A stretch of 64,000 nucleotides of DNA from Acanthosoma haemorrhoidale (GCA_930367205.1 OV884014.1:110621138-110685137); one strand, 5' to 3'; positions 10,874-22,382 are shown, counted from the stretch's first letter. Notes: generated by a model from the sequence alone, not told the origin. Numbers and translations are program-made.

Positions 10874-10912
10874 TGGGTTCAAATCAGCCCCGGGTTCGTG
10901 TCCCGACCCCTC
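10874..10912 (+). repeat. tRNA T-arm-like motif (box B)
   Basis: GGTTCGTGTCC at 10893-10903 differs from the pol III box B consensus at one position. It forms a stem CGGG/CCCG with a seven-base loop, as in a tRNA T-arm, followed by ACCCCTCCA like an acceptor end. A second box-B-like sequence, GGTTCAAATC, lies at 10876-10885. No upstream box A was found, so it is a 3' half of a tRNA-related sequence or SINE, not a working tRNA gene. Confidence 0.4.
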
Positions 10913-11105
10913 CAATAAATTTCTTTATTAGCTGTTATTTATTTCACATTTCTATAAACAGTTGGATGAGTACCTCTAGATGTGAGAGTCCTTGAGGGTG
11001 ATGGCTTGTATAATAACTAGACAAACATGTTATAATATGTAATGTAACATTTGTAGTTTCCGTATTCCACCAGTGAATGTGTACATATCCCTGCAAATAA
11101 TTATA

Positions 11106-11330
11106 TTATACGGTTGAACCATGAATCGTGGTAGCCGTCCCCCGTTTAAAATTCTTATTGTGATTTTTACAGTTGGACCACTTTGGTCTCTGAGGACAAC
11201 TGCAAAAAACTCTTTCAAATAACCGATCTCCTGTTGAGTTGTTAAAATAAAAACTTGTAATAAAACCATCGACTGTGCATACGAAGTGCATACAATCAAA
11301 TTTGCAGTTTGAAAAATCCTCGGTAAGCAA
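11106..11330 (-). other. Unrecognised Cys-rich open frame
   Basis: The frame encodes about 74 residues, including 'NCKFDCMHFVC', 'FCSCPQRPKWSNCKNHNKNF' and a stop after 'TTIHGSTV'. It has no ATG at its start and begins where homology to the mariner at 11345 fades. Codon choice looks less AT-biased than the surroundings. It could be a host exon fragment or part of another element. I do not assign a function. Confidence 0.25.
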
Positions 11331-11344
11331 ATTCTTTGTTACTT

Positions 11345-11905
11345 TTGAAGTACAATATATTCATTTAATTTATGTGTGTAGCAATAATTATAATGGCGTG
11401 GTGGCGACGCTCTTGGATCTCATGTGGATTGGTATCGTCCAAAATTTGACAATTTTGTTTGTTGACGTATCCATTCATCCAGAAATGAGCCTCATCGCTG
11501 AAATTCGCCAAGTTGTAGTCTGCGAATGACCGAGTTCTATTGAGCTACGCGTAATCGACTGCTCAAATTCTCCTGCACACTCTCACAGACATTGGCGATG
11601 TTTTCGGCAGATCTTGCGTTTCGTCGACTTACGGGTGTTGGTTGATTGTTTACTGAACCAGCGGACTCCAATTTATCCACCACACTGCAAATAGTCCTCT
11701 CTGTAGGACGGTTATGGCGACCGCGGAACATTTTCCGAACACCTATCGATAAAATAATTTTATCATTTCCACGTGTTGTTGAACGCTATATCCCTCCGCG
11801 GTGATTTGGCAAAACCGACTGAATAAATGAAATCCAATTTGACAGCTTCAACAATATGGCCGCTATCAGCTGTCAAAGTTCGTAAGTCCCTATTGGAAAA
11901 CGCTT
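11345..11905 (-). mobile_element. Mariner-like element, family 2, copy A (deleted)
   Basis: The minus strand encodes 'FRGRHNRPTERTICSVVDKL', 'SAENIANVCESVQENLSSRL' (the paired helix-turn-helix DNA-binding region) and then, after a deletion and frame change at about 11520, 'FSDEAHFWMNGYVNKQNC' and 'DDTNPHEIQERRHHA'. SDEAHF carries the first catalytic Asp. The second and third catalytic Asp are missing. The 5' end shares TAGGGACTT.CGAACTTT with copy B at 25484. Not functional. Confidence 0.75.
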
Positions 11906-13092
11906 TATATTCCATTTTGGGAAAACTATGCAAAAACCCAACTAATTTAGGAAATTATCTAAATTTTAGCTTGAAATATGTTTGGTTCTCTTGTGAAACC
12001 GAGAAATTCTCTATTTCTTTAATTAGTGGTTTTATGGAGTTAAAGCAATTGTAAAAAAAAAAATTGTACTTTAGATGTGCAAGAATTGTTAAATGAATGA
12101 AATATTTAACTCTTCACACATTTTTCTGTGATTCTGATGTAGTAATGGTAATTATTTTGAATGAATTGGATTTTATTAGCTCTGGTGAAGCTCCAGTTAT
12201 ATTAGACGAATTACGGACTTGTACTGTATTAATTGTTTTTTTTGTGGAAAGTTTTGAATTTGGGTGTATTTTGTATTGTACATTATTGCGTGTTTGTGTA
12301 CATTTGTGTTGTTTTTGTAATAGCTTTAGTCGTTAGGAGAATTTCTTCTTTTTTAGTTTTTTTTTTTGTTGGTTTGTTTTTCCATGGACTGGCCTTAAAA
12401 AAGCGCAAAATGTATTTAATACTAAAATTAAAATTATTGTTTTGATACTAAATGAACGAGGTATTTTTGGAGTTTATTCATTGAATAATATTCAGTTATT
12501 CAGCCCTTGTACTCTATCGGAGTTTACTTATATCTTTGAGCTCCATCCAACAAGGACATTACATGATATATTTCATATTAACTACATTGAGAAATAATTT
12601 ATACAATGTTATACAGATATAGCGCAAGAAAATAACAATTAAAAAATAGATGAATATGAAATAATAATAATAATAATTTTTTATTCTGTGCTAGGAAAGT
12701 GTTTTTATAGTCAAGTGGATTTGTCACTTTTAGCTCTGGGCTGGAATATGCTGTAGCCTTAAAACTAAAAACAACAACAAAACAATATAATAATAAATTT
12801 ATGCACAAAGCTTGAATACAATAGATTTGATAAATATCCTATATTGTCGTTCCATCCGGTTGTTGACAATTATTTCCAAATGGTTGTTTGACCACTTCTC
12901 TGCTGGGAGGCAGTAGGGTTGAATTAATCCCCTTAGCGAATGTTTGTCCTGTTAGAGTTATCCCTTATTCAGAGGCACAGTTGGTCTTATTAACCACAGC
13001 CTCTGTTTTATAAATCAACTATTGTTCTATTGGTCTCATGGAATATTTATTAAATCAACCTATGCACTTGAAACTTCAGACCATTGCATATA
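11906..13092. other. No gene recognised
   Basis: Very AT-rich. T-rich stretches at 12230-12450 give several overlapping hydrophobic frames on both strands that look compositional. Nothing is supported. Confidence 0.55.
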
Positions 13093-13964
13093 TAGGCTGT
13101 CCCAGAATTAACGCAAGATTTGATTTGAATAGAAAACACAGTTTTTAGTATTTTTGTTGTTATTTTTTTATTGAATTATAAAGTAAATAGGATAGGGTTA
13201 TTTATGGAATAACACATCGGGCAAATGGCCTCCACGACTTTGCTGGCACATACGCACTCTTTTGTCGAAATTTTCCATGACCATTTGGCATAAATGTGGT
13301 TGAATTTTTTTTCCATTTTAATCCACGGGTGGATGTGGGCTTGTTGACATACGCCGTTGACTTCAAATAACCCCATAGAAAGAAATCTAAAGATGTTAAA
13401 TGACACGATCTAGGGGGAACATTCTGATCACCGAAACGAGAGAGTACACGACCTGGAAATGTCTCATGCAGAATTGTTTCATGGGCTGTATGGCATGTGG
13501 CACCATCTTGTTGAACACACATATTGGCCACATCAATATCATCCAATCTCGGCACAAAGAACTGTGTTTACGACGCCGCATTGATGTTCCTGGATTTTCA
13601 ACAACACTCTCGCGCATTGCTTCGATATTGACATTTGAATGGCTTGTTTTTGGACGGCCAGTGTGTTTAGTGTCTCCAACCGATCCAGTCTCCCTAATTT
13701 TTTCAATTAATCTCTTCACAGTTAATGAAGTCAAAACACTATTCCGGCCATATTTTGCATGAAATTTTCGAACTGCGGCTGCCAAACTTTCATTATTTTT
13801 GAGATAATGTTTAACAATAAAGACACGTTGTTCTATCGTGTAACGCTCAATTTTTACTAACCCTAAACTGTCAGCTGTCAAATTTTTTTTTTTTTAGGGT
13901 TGCCAGGACTTTACTGCAGAAATGGCGACAAATTCAAATCTTGCGTTAATTCTGGGACACCGTT
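13093..13964 (-). mobile_element. Mariner-like element, family 1, with intact TIRs
   Basis: Inverted repeats TGTCCCAGAATTAACGCAAG lie at 13099-13123 and, reversed, at 13935-13959. A TA is present outside each end. The element is about 870 bp, roughly 400 bp shorter than a full mariner. The left and right repeats are identical over 25 bp, suggesting moderate age. The transposase relic lies on the minus strand. Confidence 0.85.
13200..13881 (-). pseudogene. Mariner-like transposase, middle deleted
   Basis: The N-terminal part (from 13881) reads 'IERYTIEQRVFIVKHYLKNN', 'KYGRNSVLTSLTVKRLIEKI', 'GRPKTSHSNVNIEAMRESVV' and 'NPGTSMRRR', a typical paired HTH region with the GRPK AT-hook-like linker. 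A deletion with a frameshift then joins to 'MPRLDDIDVANMCVQQDGAT', 'FPGRVLSRFGDQN' and 'HLTSLDFFLWGYLKS'. The second (QQDG) and third (LDFF) catalytic Asp are kept and lie 39 residues apart; the first Asp is in the lost part. The 3' end reads 'KSWRPFARCVIP'. Confidence 0.8.
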
Positions 13965-13966
13965 TA

Positions 13967-14935
13967 CTTACTCTTTTATTGTGAAGGTCCCTTAACCAGC
14001 AAGTAAGTTCCAATAGGATGTTTAACTATGTTTTAATGGTATTAACCGTAAAAATAATGAAGAGGAATTCAAACATTTCTGAAAATCTGTCTTGATTGAC
14101 CTCGACCGTGGAGGTTAGTTTGTTATCGAACAAGTGTTTTATGCAATGCAGAGGAAGTTAATGAATCGAATTCATTTCATAAAAATAGGGATCGCATAAT
14201 AATGAAGGTCAAAGATCATTGTAGAGGGCGACTACAAGAAATAAACACCAGGAAAAAATGTCGGAAGAATCGAATATTATTTTAATTTAGAAGTGTACAT
14301 GCGGCCGAAATTCAATTTTGAATACTACGAAAAGAAATTCGATCCGATTGTAGTGACCACTTGTTCGTAAGTAATCGATAGTTTTACTTCGATGACTGGC
14401 TTTTCCCAGCAATGATTTTTCCGGAAGAGGAAAATTTAGCGAGGCATTCATGACCGGAAACTGATCTAGGAAATTAAACGTAGTTTCCTTTCTAATAGAT
14501 TATTTGCTTTTTCTTAAGTATGCATTCCTTAAGGTTTATTAACATTTTACCATCATATTATAGGTTATAGTACGACAATATTTAATCTAATATTAATTAA
14601 AACGATAATTAAAAATTCCCAAATGGTGACTATAACCAAAATTAAAAGCATTTACATTTATTAATAAATTTTAAAATTATCTGATCCTTAGTGTTTTCTT
14701 AACGTGGTTGAATAGTTTTTATATTTCTCTAATGGCGGTCGGAATAAGAATAGTTTTCAAGTAGTGAATGTCGTCTGTTTTCGTAACAACATTATTATAG
14801 AAATAATATGGAAAAAAAGTGTAGATTATGAAACACGCCTGGGATATTCAAATTGCTTATTGTGCACATCTCATTTGGTTTAAACAAATATGCCATATGG
14901 CCAATTGAGCGAAAACATATTTAATGGCACCTTGC
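13967..14935. other. No gene recognised
   Basis: AT-rich spacer between the mariner and LINE-A copy 2. No repeat or frame is supported. Confidence 0.6.
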
Positions 14936-14948
14936 CATTTGTGTTACT

Positions 14949-15399
14949 TCATTCAATAACAACTTTATTATGATGACATTACAATCTGCCTACTTAATAG
15001 GCAATAAATAATTGAGATTGTGATAAGTGTTTTCATTCATACCATATTTACAATTCACCATTCGTTCGCACATTCATACAATATTTACAAACATCCCAGG
15101 GGCCCCCCAAGTCCACACGGTTGTGCCTCCCTCGCAAGCGAAAAAGGAAGCGGACTCTCGGGAAGTCCCCCACGCTCCCCACCAGCCACCAGCGGAGGCT
15201 GACGAAGAGCGCGAGAGCCACATACGCTCAGGACATGATTGGAGAAACTTGCCATTGCCAGGACTCCCACTGTGCGCATTTATAGTAGGTCACGAGGCCA
15301 CTGCCGTTTTAGTCTCCGAGGAGGATTATAGGGATGAATGGAGCAGTGCAATGACTGTGCTACGGGATTAGGGTGGTTGGATAGGTTACTATGGAATTT
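14949..15399 (-). mobile_element. LINE-A, 5'-truncated, copy 2, with target-site duplication
   Basis: The order of LINE-A 3' motifs is complete, from AACTTTATTATGATGACATT to the coding end CTCCGAGGAGGATTATAGGG, all on the minus strand. The copy is flanked by the 13-bp direct repeat CATTTGTGTTACT at 14936-14948 and 15400-15412. This is direct evidence of insertion by target-primed reverse transcription with 5' truncation. Length is about 450 bp. Confidence 0.85.
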
Positions 15400-15412
15400 C
15401 ATTTGTGTTACT

Positions 15413-16425
15413 AAAATTTAATCTTGAACATTGCAAATTTGAACTATATTCTTATGAGGGGAAGCGAACTCCACACAGCTTACAACATAGTTCCACCTCA
15501 GTTATACAATCAAATTTGTTGTCGTTAAAAGATGAGCTGCGAGTCATTGTTAATATTTTTGTGTAGGATAATGTCTGAAATTTAGTACAGTCCATTTAGA
15601 CGTAGATAACTTTGTGGACTTGTAATGGCGTTAGTTAGCTTAAACATCAACAATTTTATATATCTTAGAACTACTAGAAGGGGCTTGAGCAGAACTGTAT
15701 ACCTGCCTCGTGACTTCATGGAAGTCACTGGTGGTTCCCTGTTATTTTTAAGTAAGCAACCGCATCCCTCCAAGATCTCCCTACTTCCCAGAATCTTATC
15801 CTTTTCTTATACATATATGTCTCAGCTTTAGCCCCAGACCCCACTCGTCCCCAGACATTCCACCCAGTATGTAGTAACGTAACTCTTAATATTTGTATAT
15901 ACCAGTGTTTTGAATTGAACTTCATAATTAAGCTTTTGTTTCTTTTTTTTTAAAAGACTCTCCTCTACAAAGATTATTTAACTGGCGTGTCTTTATGGTG
16001 GTTAGCTTGTAGGCTCCTCCGATATATTCAGAAATGAATTGATGAGATATTTCGAGCTGTTTGTATAAAGTGTTTAAAGTTCGATAAAGCATCTGTAGAT
16101 TTCACATTCGTTTTTTTTTTTGACTTGTGACGTTAAATTAAATGTTTTATGTTCGAGTCTCAACTGCTAATCTTAAATTTTTCCGGTCTTAAAACTTATT
16201 AGTCTCTCAATAATTGTTTCTGTTCTCACATCCTTCAGCAATCTATAGTTTGGCCAAATTCTATACAAAAAATTGGCTGGATCCCTGTTCCTTTATGCAC
16301 GTTGTCACTGGGGCTGCAATTGTGTTTGGGGAAAAAACTGTTTAAGTCTTTTTGTATACTTTATACTCACTTGGTCTTGTTTGATCCCAAAATGCTTGTT
16401 TAGTTTTTTTGTTGCTAATTTCCTC
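15413..16425. other. No gene recognised
   Basis: AT-rich with no supported frame. A short open stretch at 15625-15831 and its antisense show no known motif. Confidence 0.55.
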
Positions 16426-17214
16426 TGTCGGGTCGTCACGAGGGGGGTGCCTAGTTACCCTAGCCCTAGTGACGAATGATAGTTGATTAGGCTATGACCT
16501 GGACAATGGCTTCATGACGGGTCTTACTACCATACTATCTGACTTCATATTTGATAGGTATGTGCCCCGACAGTGCACTATATTCAGGAGAAGAGGTTAG
16601 GGTAGATATTGTAGGTAGTTTATGTGGTCTTGGAAAGACCACAAATTCCCAAAGGCGAGTGTGAACCGGAGAGAGGCAGACTGGATTGGCGTGGGAGACT
16701 CTGCTAGGTAAAGTTTGTAGGGTCATGGCAAACGGCTTCCGCGAGGGAAAGGTCTCTCCCAAGGAGGTGGTAGTTTTAGCGAGATGAAGGCAGAGAATCC
16801 CACTAGGAAAGTGTGGGGTCTGACAAGGCCGGACTAAAACATAGTGAGGTTAGGAAAGAGAGATGCAGAGGTTTTCATAAATGAGAAGGCCAAATCTTGA
16901 AACATCGGTGCAGCTGCAGGTACCAGTCAGAGAGCCGTAGTTAGAATGATTTATCGGCTAAAACTAGGGGGTATATATAGCCCCTAGTAACCAATGATCT
17001 GGGGTTTTATTCTGAACAACCAAACCGCTGGGTTGCGGTTACGCTCTCTTGTTCGAGACAGGGACCCACCCAGCTTCCTAGCCGCTACCTGACTCTCCCT
17101 TCAAGGGCCTCTGACTAGTTTTTTTGCAGCTGCGTCTTTTATTGTTAACGATATTTACACTGGTATGACTTATGATTTGGTAATGTCATTTACATTTGTT
17201 TAAATTAATTTACA
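16426..17214. mobile_element. LTR-like repeat, copy 1
   Basis: The repeat starts TGTCGGGTCGTCACGAGG and ends AATTAATTTACA, so it has the TGT...ACA ends of an LTR. It shares long, near-identical stretches with 37216-38041, including GTGCCCCGACAGTGCACTAT, GTGTGGGGTCTGACAAGGCC and CGGCTAAAACTAGGGGGTAT. A TATA-like sequence lies two thirds of the way in. No internal retroelement genes are adjacent and I could not find a matching 4-6 bp target duplication. It is best read as a solo LTR or a non-autonomous LTR-type repeat; orientation is uncertain. Relative to copies 2 and 3 it lacks about 39 bp near 16640. Confidence 0.55.
16964..16987. promoter_or_regulatory. Palindromic TATA-like motif in LTR-like repeat
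   Basis: TATATATAG at 16972-16980 sits inside a nearly perfect 24-bp palindrome whose arms are CTAGGGG and CCCCTAG. The motif is conserved at the same place in copy 2 (37800-37808) and as TATATAAAG in copy 3 (56025-56033). This suggests a core promoter of the repeat. Because it is palindromic it does not settle the direction of transcription. Confidence 0.4.
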
Positions 17215-18395
17215 ACATATTATAACCAATTTACAATATATATACAATAGAGTGTAGGGTGATTTATCATATGTAGTTAGTGGTCATTTTTGGGATACCA
17301 GTGTTGTGCATTTGCTCAAATGTATTGTCTTTAGTTTGTATTTGTTTTGTTAACATAACTCTTTTTCGCGTTTCCTCAGGCAATATGCTTTACGATTTTT
17401 TCCCTGCCTTTATGGTTTTTCTCCTTTGTTTATCCCGTAAGTGGTAGCTGGAAGGAAGAAGACTTCCTGCAACGCCTTCCGCTTACGTGGGTTCACCGCC
17501 AGATCTCGCTAACCTCCCGCGGTCACGCGATGGTCCCCGCCAGTTTCTAAGGATGCCATTAAGGAAATGCACCGACAGGCATTCATATCAATTATGGACA
17601 AAGCATTGAATCAATTTTTTTGGTGGCGCCCTTCTTTCAGTCATGGTTCTCCCCAAGTATTAAATACGATTTGGATGATTGATAGACCTAGGATCAGGTG
17701 CGCTCTCCAAACGCCAGGTTTTTATCACGAAATGAACGGAAACTAAAATTTTTTTATTCAACGGAGACCACAGCTTTATTGCTTTAGTCCTATAAATTCG
17801 ACACAAATCCTTTGGTCTGAATACGTTTATAATGTTTACAAAACACATAATACCCAACTATTCACACAAACATTAATCATCTTTGTACATATGCAGCATG
17901 CCCCATTCAGCCTGTCAATTTTATTCTTTGGACTGGAGTGGAGTTTAAGAGATAATTAAGAACGATTTTTAATTTTTAACAAATTGAAACTCAGGCCAAT
18001 TGGCATCTCCGAATTTGTTTTTATCGATACATTCAAGAATAATGTAATAAGATAGTGGTTCTTTTGCAATCGATAACTGTTTTTCTTGTATGTAAGTTCA
18101 ACCGCGATTGATTGTCACTGTCATTTTTTTTTTTTTATAACTTGTTCTTTTAGACTATTTCTTCGTGGTTTTTCTCTTCTGCTCACCAATTTGGTAACCA
18201 GTCTTGAGTCAGCGAGTAACTTTCAAAAACGAAATATTGTTGTTTGTGGGTCGATATTTTCTCAGCAGAGTGTTACTAACAATAAGGGGAGAGGGAGTAA
18301 AAAGTTTAAATATAAACAAGTTAATTAAGTTTGCAGTATCACACAGGCTTAATGGTTTTGATTATCTTGTTAATTACCATCTTTCTTCAAATATA
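17215..18395. other. No gene recognised
   Basis: AT-rich except for a GC-richer patch at 17440-17560. Short frames at 17660-17857 and 18086-18410 have no recognisable motifs. Confidence 0.55.
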
Positions 18396-18698
18396 AAATC
18401 TTTATTGTGATAAAATTACAATGTGCCTTATTGAACAATTAATTGTGTTCAATGTTCTCATTCATACCGTATAAACAAATGATCATTCATGCAGTATTTA
18501 CAAACACCCCAGAGATCACACAAACCCCCCTTGCATGCAAAAGAGGAAGCGGAGTCTTGGGAATTCTTCCACGATCCTCCATCAACCGCGTTACCAGAAT
18601 CGAGCCAGCGGAGGCTGACCAAGAGCGCGAGAGCCACAGACGCTCAGGACATAATTAGAGAAACTGGCCATTGCCTTATTTATAGCAGGGCCAAGATC
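18396..18698 (-). mobile_element. LINE-A 3' end, copy 3
   Basis: The sequence follows the LINE-A 3' UTR from ATCTTTATTGTGATAAAATT through GAGAGCCACAGACGCTCAGG to GAGAAACTGGCCATTGCC. It has a short deletion and then ends at about 18698. It covers 3' UTR only. The 3' end lacks a clear poly(A). Confidence 0.75.
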
Positions 18699-20401
18699 TA
18701 GGAAGATTGCCTAAGTTTTAAGTTGTCAATTAATGTGATATTTCATGTTGGAAGGGGAACCGCCAGGACAAACAGACAAACAGGTGAAAACATAACGGGT
18801 TCTGTTTTGATAAAAATCTACAAAAAGGCGGAAAATGAACGGCGCTGCGACAATTAAGCTTTGTAGAGAAAGAAGAATGTTGATTGGCCCTATGATGGTG
18901 GTCGCCTCCTTCTTGCAGGTCTTCAGCTTCTTTTGCCTTTATACAACAGACAAGTATTTTGCCTTTATACAACAACCAAGTCATAGCAGAACCGTTATGG
19001 ACTTTTATATTAAGTATTATATATATTATTATATTATTGTAATTGTTGTTGCTCTTGTTAAAGTACTTGCTTTTTATTCATGTCTGGAATCCACTTTATA
19101 TACTTTAACGGTACTTACGATCCCAAATCTTGCCTTGGAAAGAGATAAAATTATACCCTTCATTATTTCATATTGATTGCTTTAATTTATACTTATTAGC
19201 TTTAAGGTAAAAGCTTTAACTATTTATCGAGACAAGAATAAAGTCCACTTTTTGTTTAGTATACATACTCAGTGTATAAACGCTAAAGAATAAATTAGTT
19301 ATTTGTTTATAATCATTCATCGTACCTATAAAAATAATACGAATTATAGCGATCTTCGTTATTCAATCCATCATATAAAAATAATAAAGAAACATAACCT
19401 TATGGGGTTATTAATTTAGAAGTTAAGTTATTATTTTAATATCGTTGAATATTATGATTTTTATTCATTTCATTTTATTTACTGCACGGAAATAATAAGT
19501 TGGAAAAGGCTTTAAGGCATATAATATATAAAAAATATTGTTTCGTTGTAACTCGTCAACTGGTGAAGATGAAGTCATTCGCATTAGATAGAAGCCTCAT
19601 TCAACTTGGGAATTGATTGCACTTCCGCCGTTTGGTATTCGTTTTCATATCCGGTACCCATTAAGTGGTATAGCCTGGTGTAATATCCCTTGTTGGTTGA
19701 CAGGTCCCATCTTGCCCGGAGAAGCAAACACTGAAATTCTGAAAGGTCCACACTCTTCACACAAACCCCCCCCCCTATCTACAGCCGAAAGTTGGCAATG
19801 TTCCATTCTTGCCAGCAGTTGGCAAATTTTAGACTCTAAGCTGTTGGTGGGATAGCATCCATTTGCCAGCCATTCAACATTTTTTTTCAAGTTTCGAAAA
19901 CGAGCACCGGTAACCTGTTATTGTTTCACGGCAGGACAATTTTTTTTTAAGGGAAATGCATCTTTTATATGCGAAATTCCTTTTTCCGTTTTGATTGTCT
20001 TATTTTTGACTATATCTCCCATTCTATAATAACAATTTACTTCCTGAAGAATAACATTAAAGGTAATAAGGAAATAAAACAAAAGAAACAAGAAAACCAT
20101 ACCACTTGAAGCAATTAATTAAGACCATTAAATTAAGTTTTTTTTTAAGTTTATTATTTAGATAATGCACAATTTCGCTGAGAAGCACAAATTAAAATTA
20201 TTACATGACTTTGTCACTGAGCCCGTTTTTTTTTTTTTGTTCTAATGTAATAAGTGATGGAAATAATAACAATGTAAATTTAAAAAAATAACTATGAAAA
20301 CCCTATTTATAAAAGAAGACAAAAAGAAAGAAATAATAATACGAAATAATACGAAAATAATTGTAAATTATAAAAGAGATATTAATATAAAACAAAATTA
20401 A
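18699..20401. other. No gene recognised
   Basis: A plus-strand frame at 18835-19176 (113 codons) has a hydrophobic middle and no known motif. A minus-strand frame at 19645-19890 is likewise unrecognised. The remainder is AT-rich with T-runs. Confidence 0.5.
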
Positions 20402-20890
20402 TTAAGAAAATCCAAAATTTAATTTGGTTAATGTTATTCCATCAGTATATGTTTTGTGCCTTTGTGGACTATCTTTTGAGGGAATTATTGTAATTGTATA
20501 TTTATCTTTGTGATTTTCGTTTTCGGATATGGTAGTTACATCAAAGAAATTTTCTCCCTGGTTGTGTACATACTGGTGGATTGTGGGTAATTGCACGTCT
20601 GTTGTCATAATGTTTGTTATCTTGTTGTATCCAGGGTTATTATGCGCATACTCATGTTTGGTACGACTTCCTGTAGTTTGAAGCACAAGTTTAACTCCAA
20701 GCCGTATGTGTCATCGTGGGTCGGATTAATGTTATTTGTAGATTTAATTTGTTTTCAGAGGGCAGTTCTCATTTTTTTGTGGAAGTAGGGTGACATTTGA
20801 CTGATGAGGTTTAAGATTAGGGCTGTAGTCCAATCATGTATGTCTGAATTTGAGTCGGTAAGCTTTGAGTGAGTCTTGTCCCGAGTGCCC
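20402..20890 (-). other. Unrecognised frame, possible retroelement tail
   Basis: A 94-residue frame (20402-20686) rich in Thr, Asn and Lys ends near an A/T-rich tail, and other open pieces lie upstream to about 20890 ('IHDWTTALILNLISQMSPYF'). The arrangement, a coding end followed by AT-rich sequence and a T-run at 20228, resembles the 3' end of a retroelement. No diagnostic motif is present. Function unknown. Confidence 0.25.
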
Positions 20891-22099
20891 GCCTAGAAGA
20901 AATTTGTGAATTTATATAATTAAATAATCTCTAGGAATGAATCACTTTTTAAAAAGAACTTTATTGAATAAAGAACAATGGCTGGTAGAACTCTATGTGA
21001 TAACCACTAAGTGTTATAGCGTAAGGATTACTCTGATCTCTCTGGTCACACGCCGAGAGAGTATATAGAGGAGAGAATGCTGACATGAGTTAATAATGAG
21101 ACAGGATGCTCTGAGGTCCCTTAAATATGTATTGTTTAAAGAATGTTATAAAGTGTTTTAGATGTTGTTCTTTGTCCTGTACTGTTCATATTTTTCTGTT
21201 TTAGTCTTCTCGTTGACTCACTACTTTTTTTTGATCTACCCAAAAAATTTAGTTGATCATCTCTTCCTGATTATTATAAAGGCCCATGGGAGTAATATGT
21301 GTAAATGTCCTCTGGTGTAGTTCCTATTTGTGATTCCATGTCAATAGTAAAGGATACGTTTAATACGGAGACGGTGATACAGTACGGAAAGAAAAGAGAA
21401 AGATTTAAACTACAAAACCCACTGTTTTTATAATTTTATTTTTTTTATGAATTTTCGTCATATGGATAACAAGGAATCTGAAGAGCCCCCTTTTACATTT
21501 AAAATGTTAAAAAGTGTCTAAAAAATATGAAAATTACTCATAAAATTATTAAAAAAGGCACATAAATGTAATTGAAACTGTAAAACTGCCAAGAAAAACA
21601 TAAAGTTAGTTAAAAGCATCTTGCAAGGTTTTTTTTTTTTCAACTGCAGCGATCTTGGCTGAATCATGGAATACGAATTTGTCCATTTTTATTTTCACAA
21701 ACGAGACAGGGTCAGAAGTTGGCTAACTATTCTTATAATTGTCACCCAAGATTAGACCAACGATTTTGACTAGCACTCAACAAATTTATTTTATAATCGA
21801 CTGAGTCACCATTGAAATAAAAATTGACTTTCCAGCAGCTTCACAGGAAGTGGGTTAAGCACTAGGCAGAATGACAGCGAAACCTGAAAACTTAGGTAAC
21901 CGTGGCAACAGAAGTACCAATATGACTAAAACGGTAAAATAGGTAGAATGCGAAAAATTGTAGTAATATTTTTAGATGGTAAATTTAAGGACACCGTTTT
22001 CTCTTCAAATATGTATACTAACATTAATTGATAAAACATTTCAGACAATCATATTTTATAAAATTTTCACCCCTCGTGCCACCCGTAGTCGTTTGACTT
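20891..22099. other. No gene recognised
   Basis: Positions 20940-21110 hold a TATA-like and CTTTATTGAATAAAG-containing stretch that faintly resembles 36170-36360. It is too diverged to call a family. Otherwise AT-rich. Confidence 0.45.
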
Positions 22100-22382
22100 T
22101 TTAAAGAAAACCATACGTTTTCGATTCGTTCCCCCCCCCCCACTTCTTGACTGCCAGCAGTCACTGCCGACCGCCATCGCGGGCAGTTCCAGGAAGAACT
22201 TACCTTTACACTGGAGTATTTGCCGTGTCTAATGCCTGCTATCCGATGCAGCTAGGATAATTATCTATTGTGTTTCTGCAAATTGGCTACTATTGTTCTC
22301 AGCAAGAGTCTGCACCTACCGTTCTGCATGCGACCGCATCTTGTCGTGTAGCTACGCGATAGACAACTTGTGTAGTCCACAG
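22100..22382 (+). other. GC-richer, CpG-containing patch ending in a donor-like site
   Basis: This patch is clearly less AT-rich than its surroundings. It begins near a run of eleven C (22131-22141) and ends in CCACAG followed by GTAAAGG at 22383, a strong match to the 5' splice consensus. It could be a non-coding first exon; the next candidate acceptor is at 23581-23585. No TATA or initiator pair was identified. Confidence 0.2.

Noticed and set aside
12097..12445. Hydrophobic frames as small membrane proteins
   Set aside because: T-rich sequence gives Phe/Val/Leu-rich frames on its own. No start context or conservation can be shown.
20940..21170. Pair of diverged LTRs with 36170-36430
   Set aside because: Only scattered similarity (CTTTATT, a TATATAG box, TGCTGACAT/GTCAGCATT). 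Too weak to call without an alignment.
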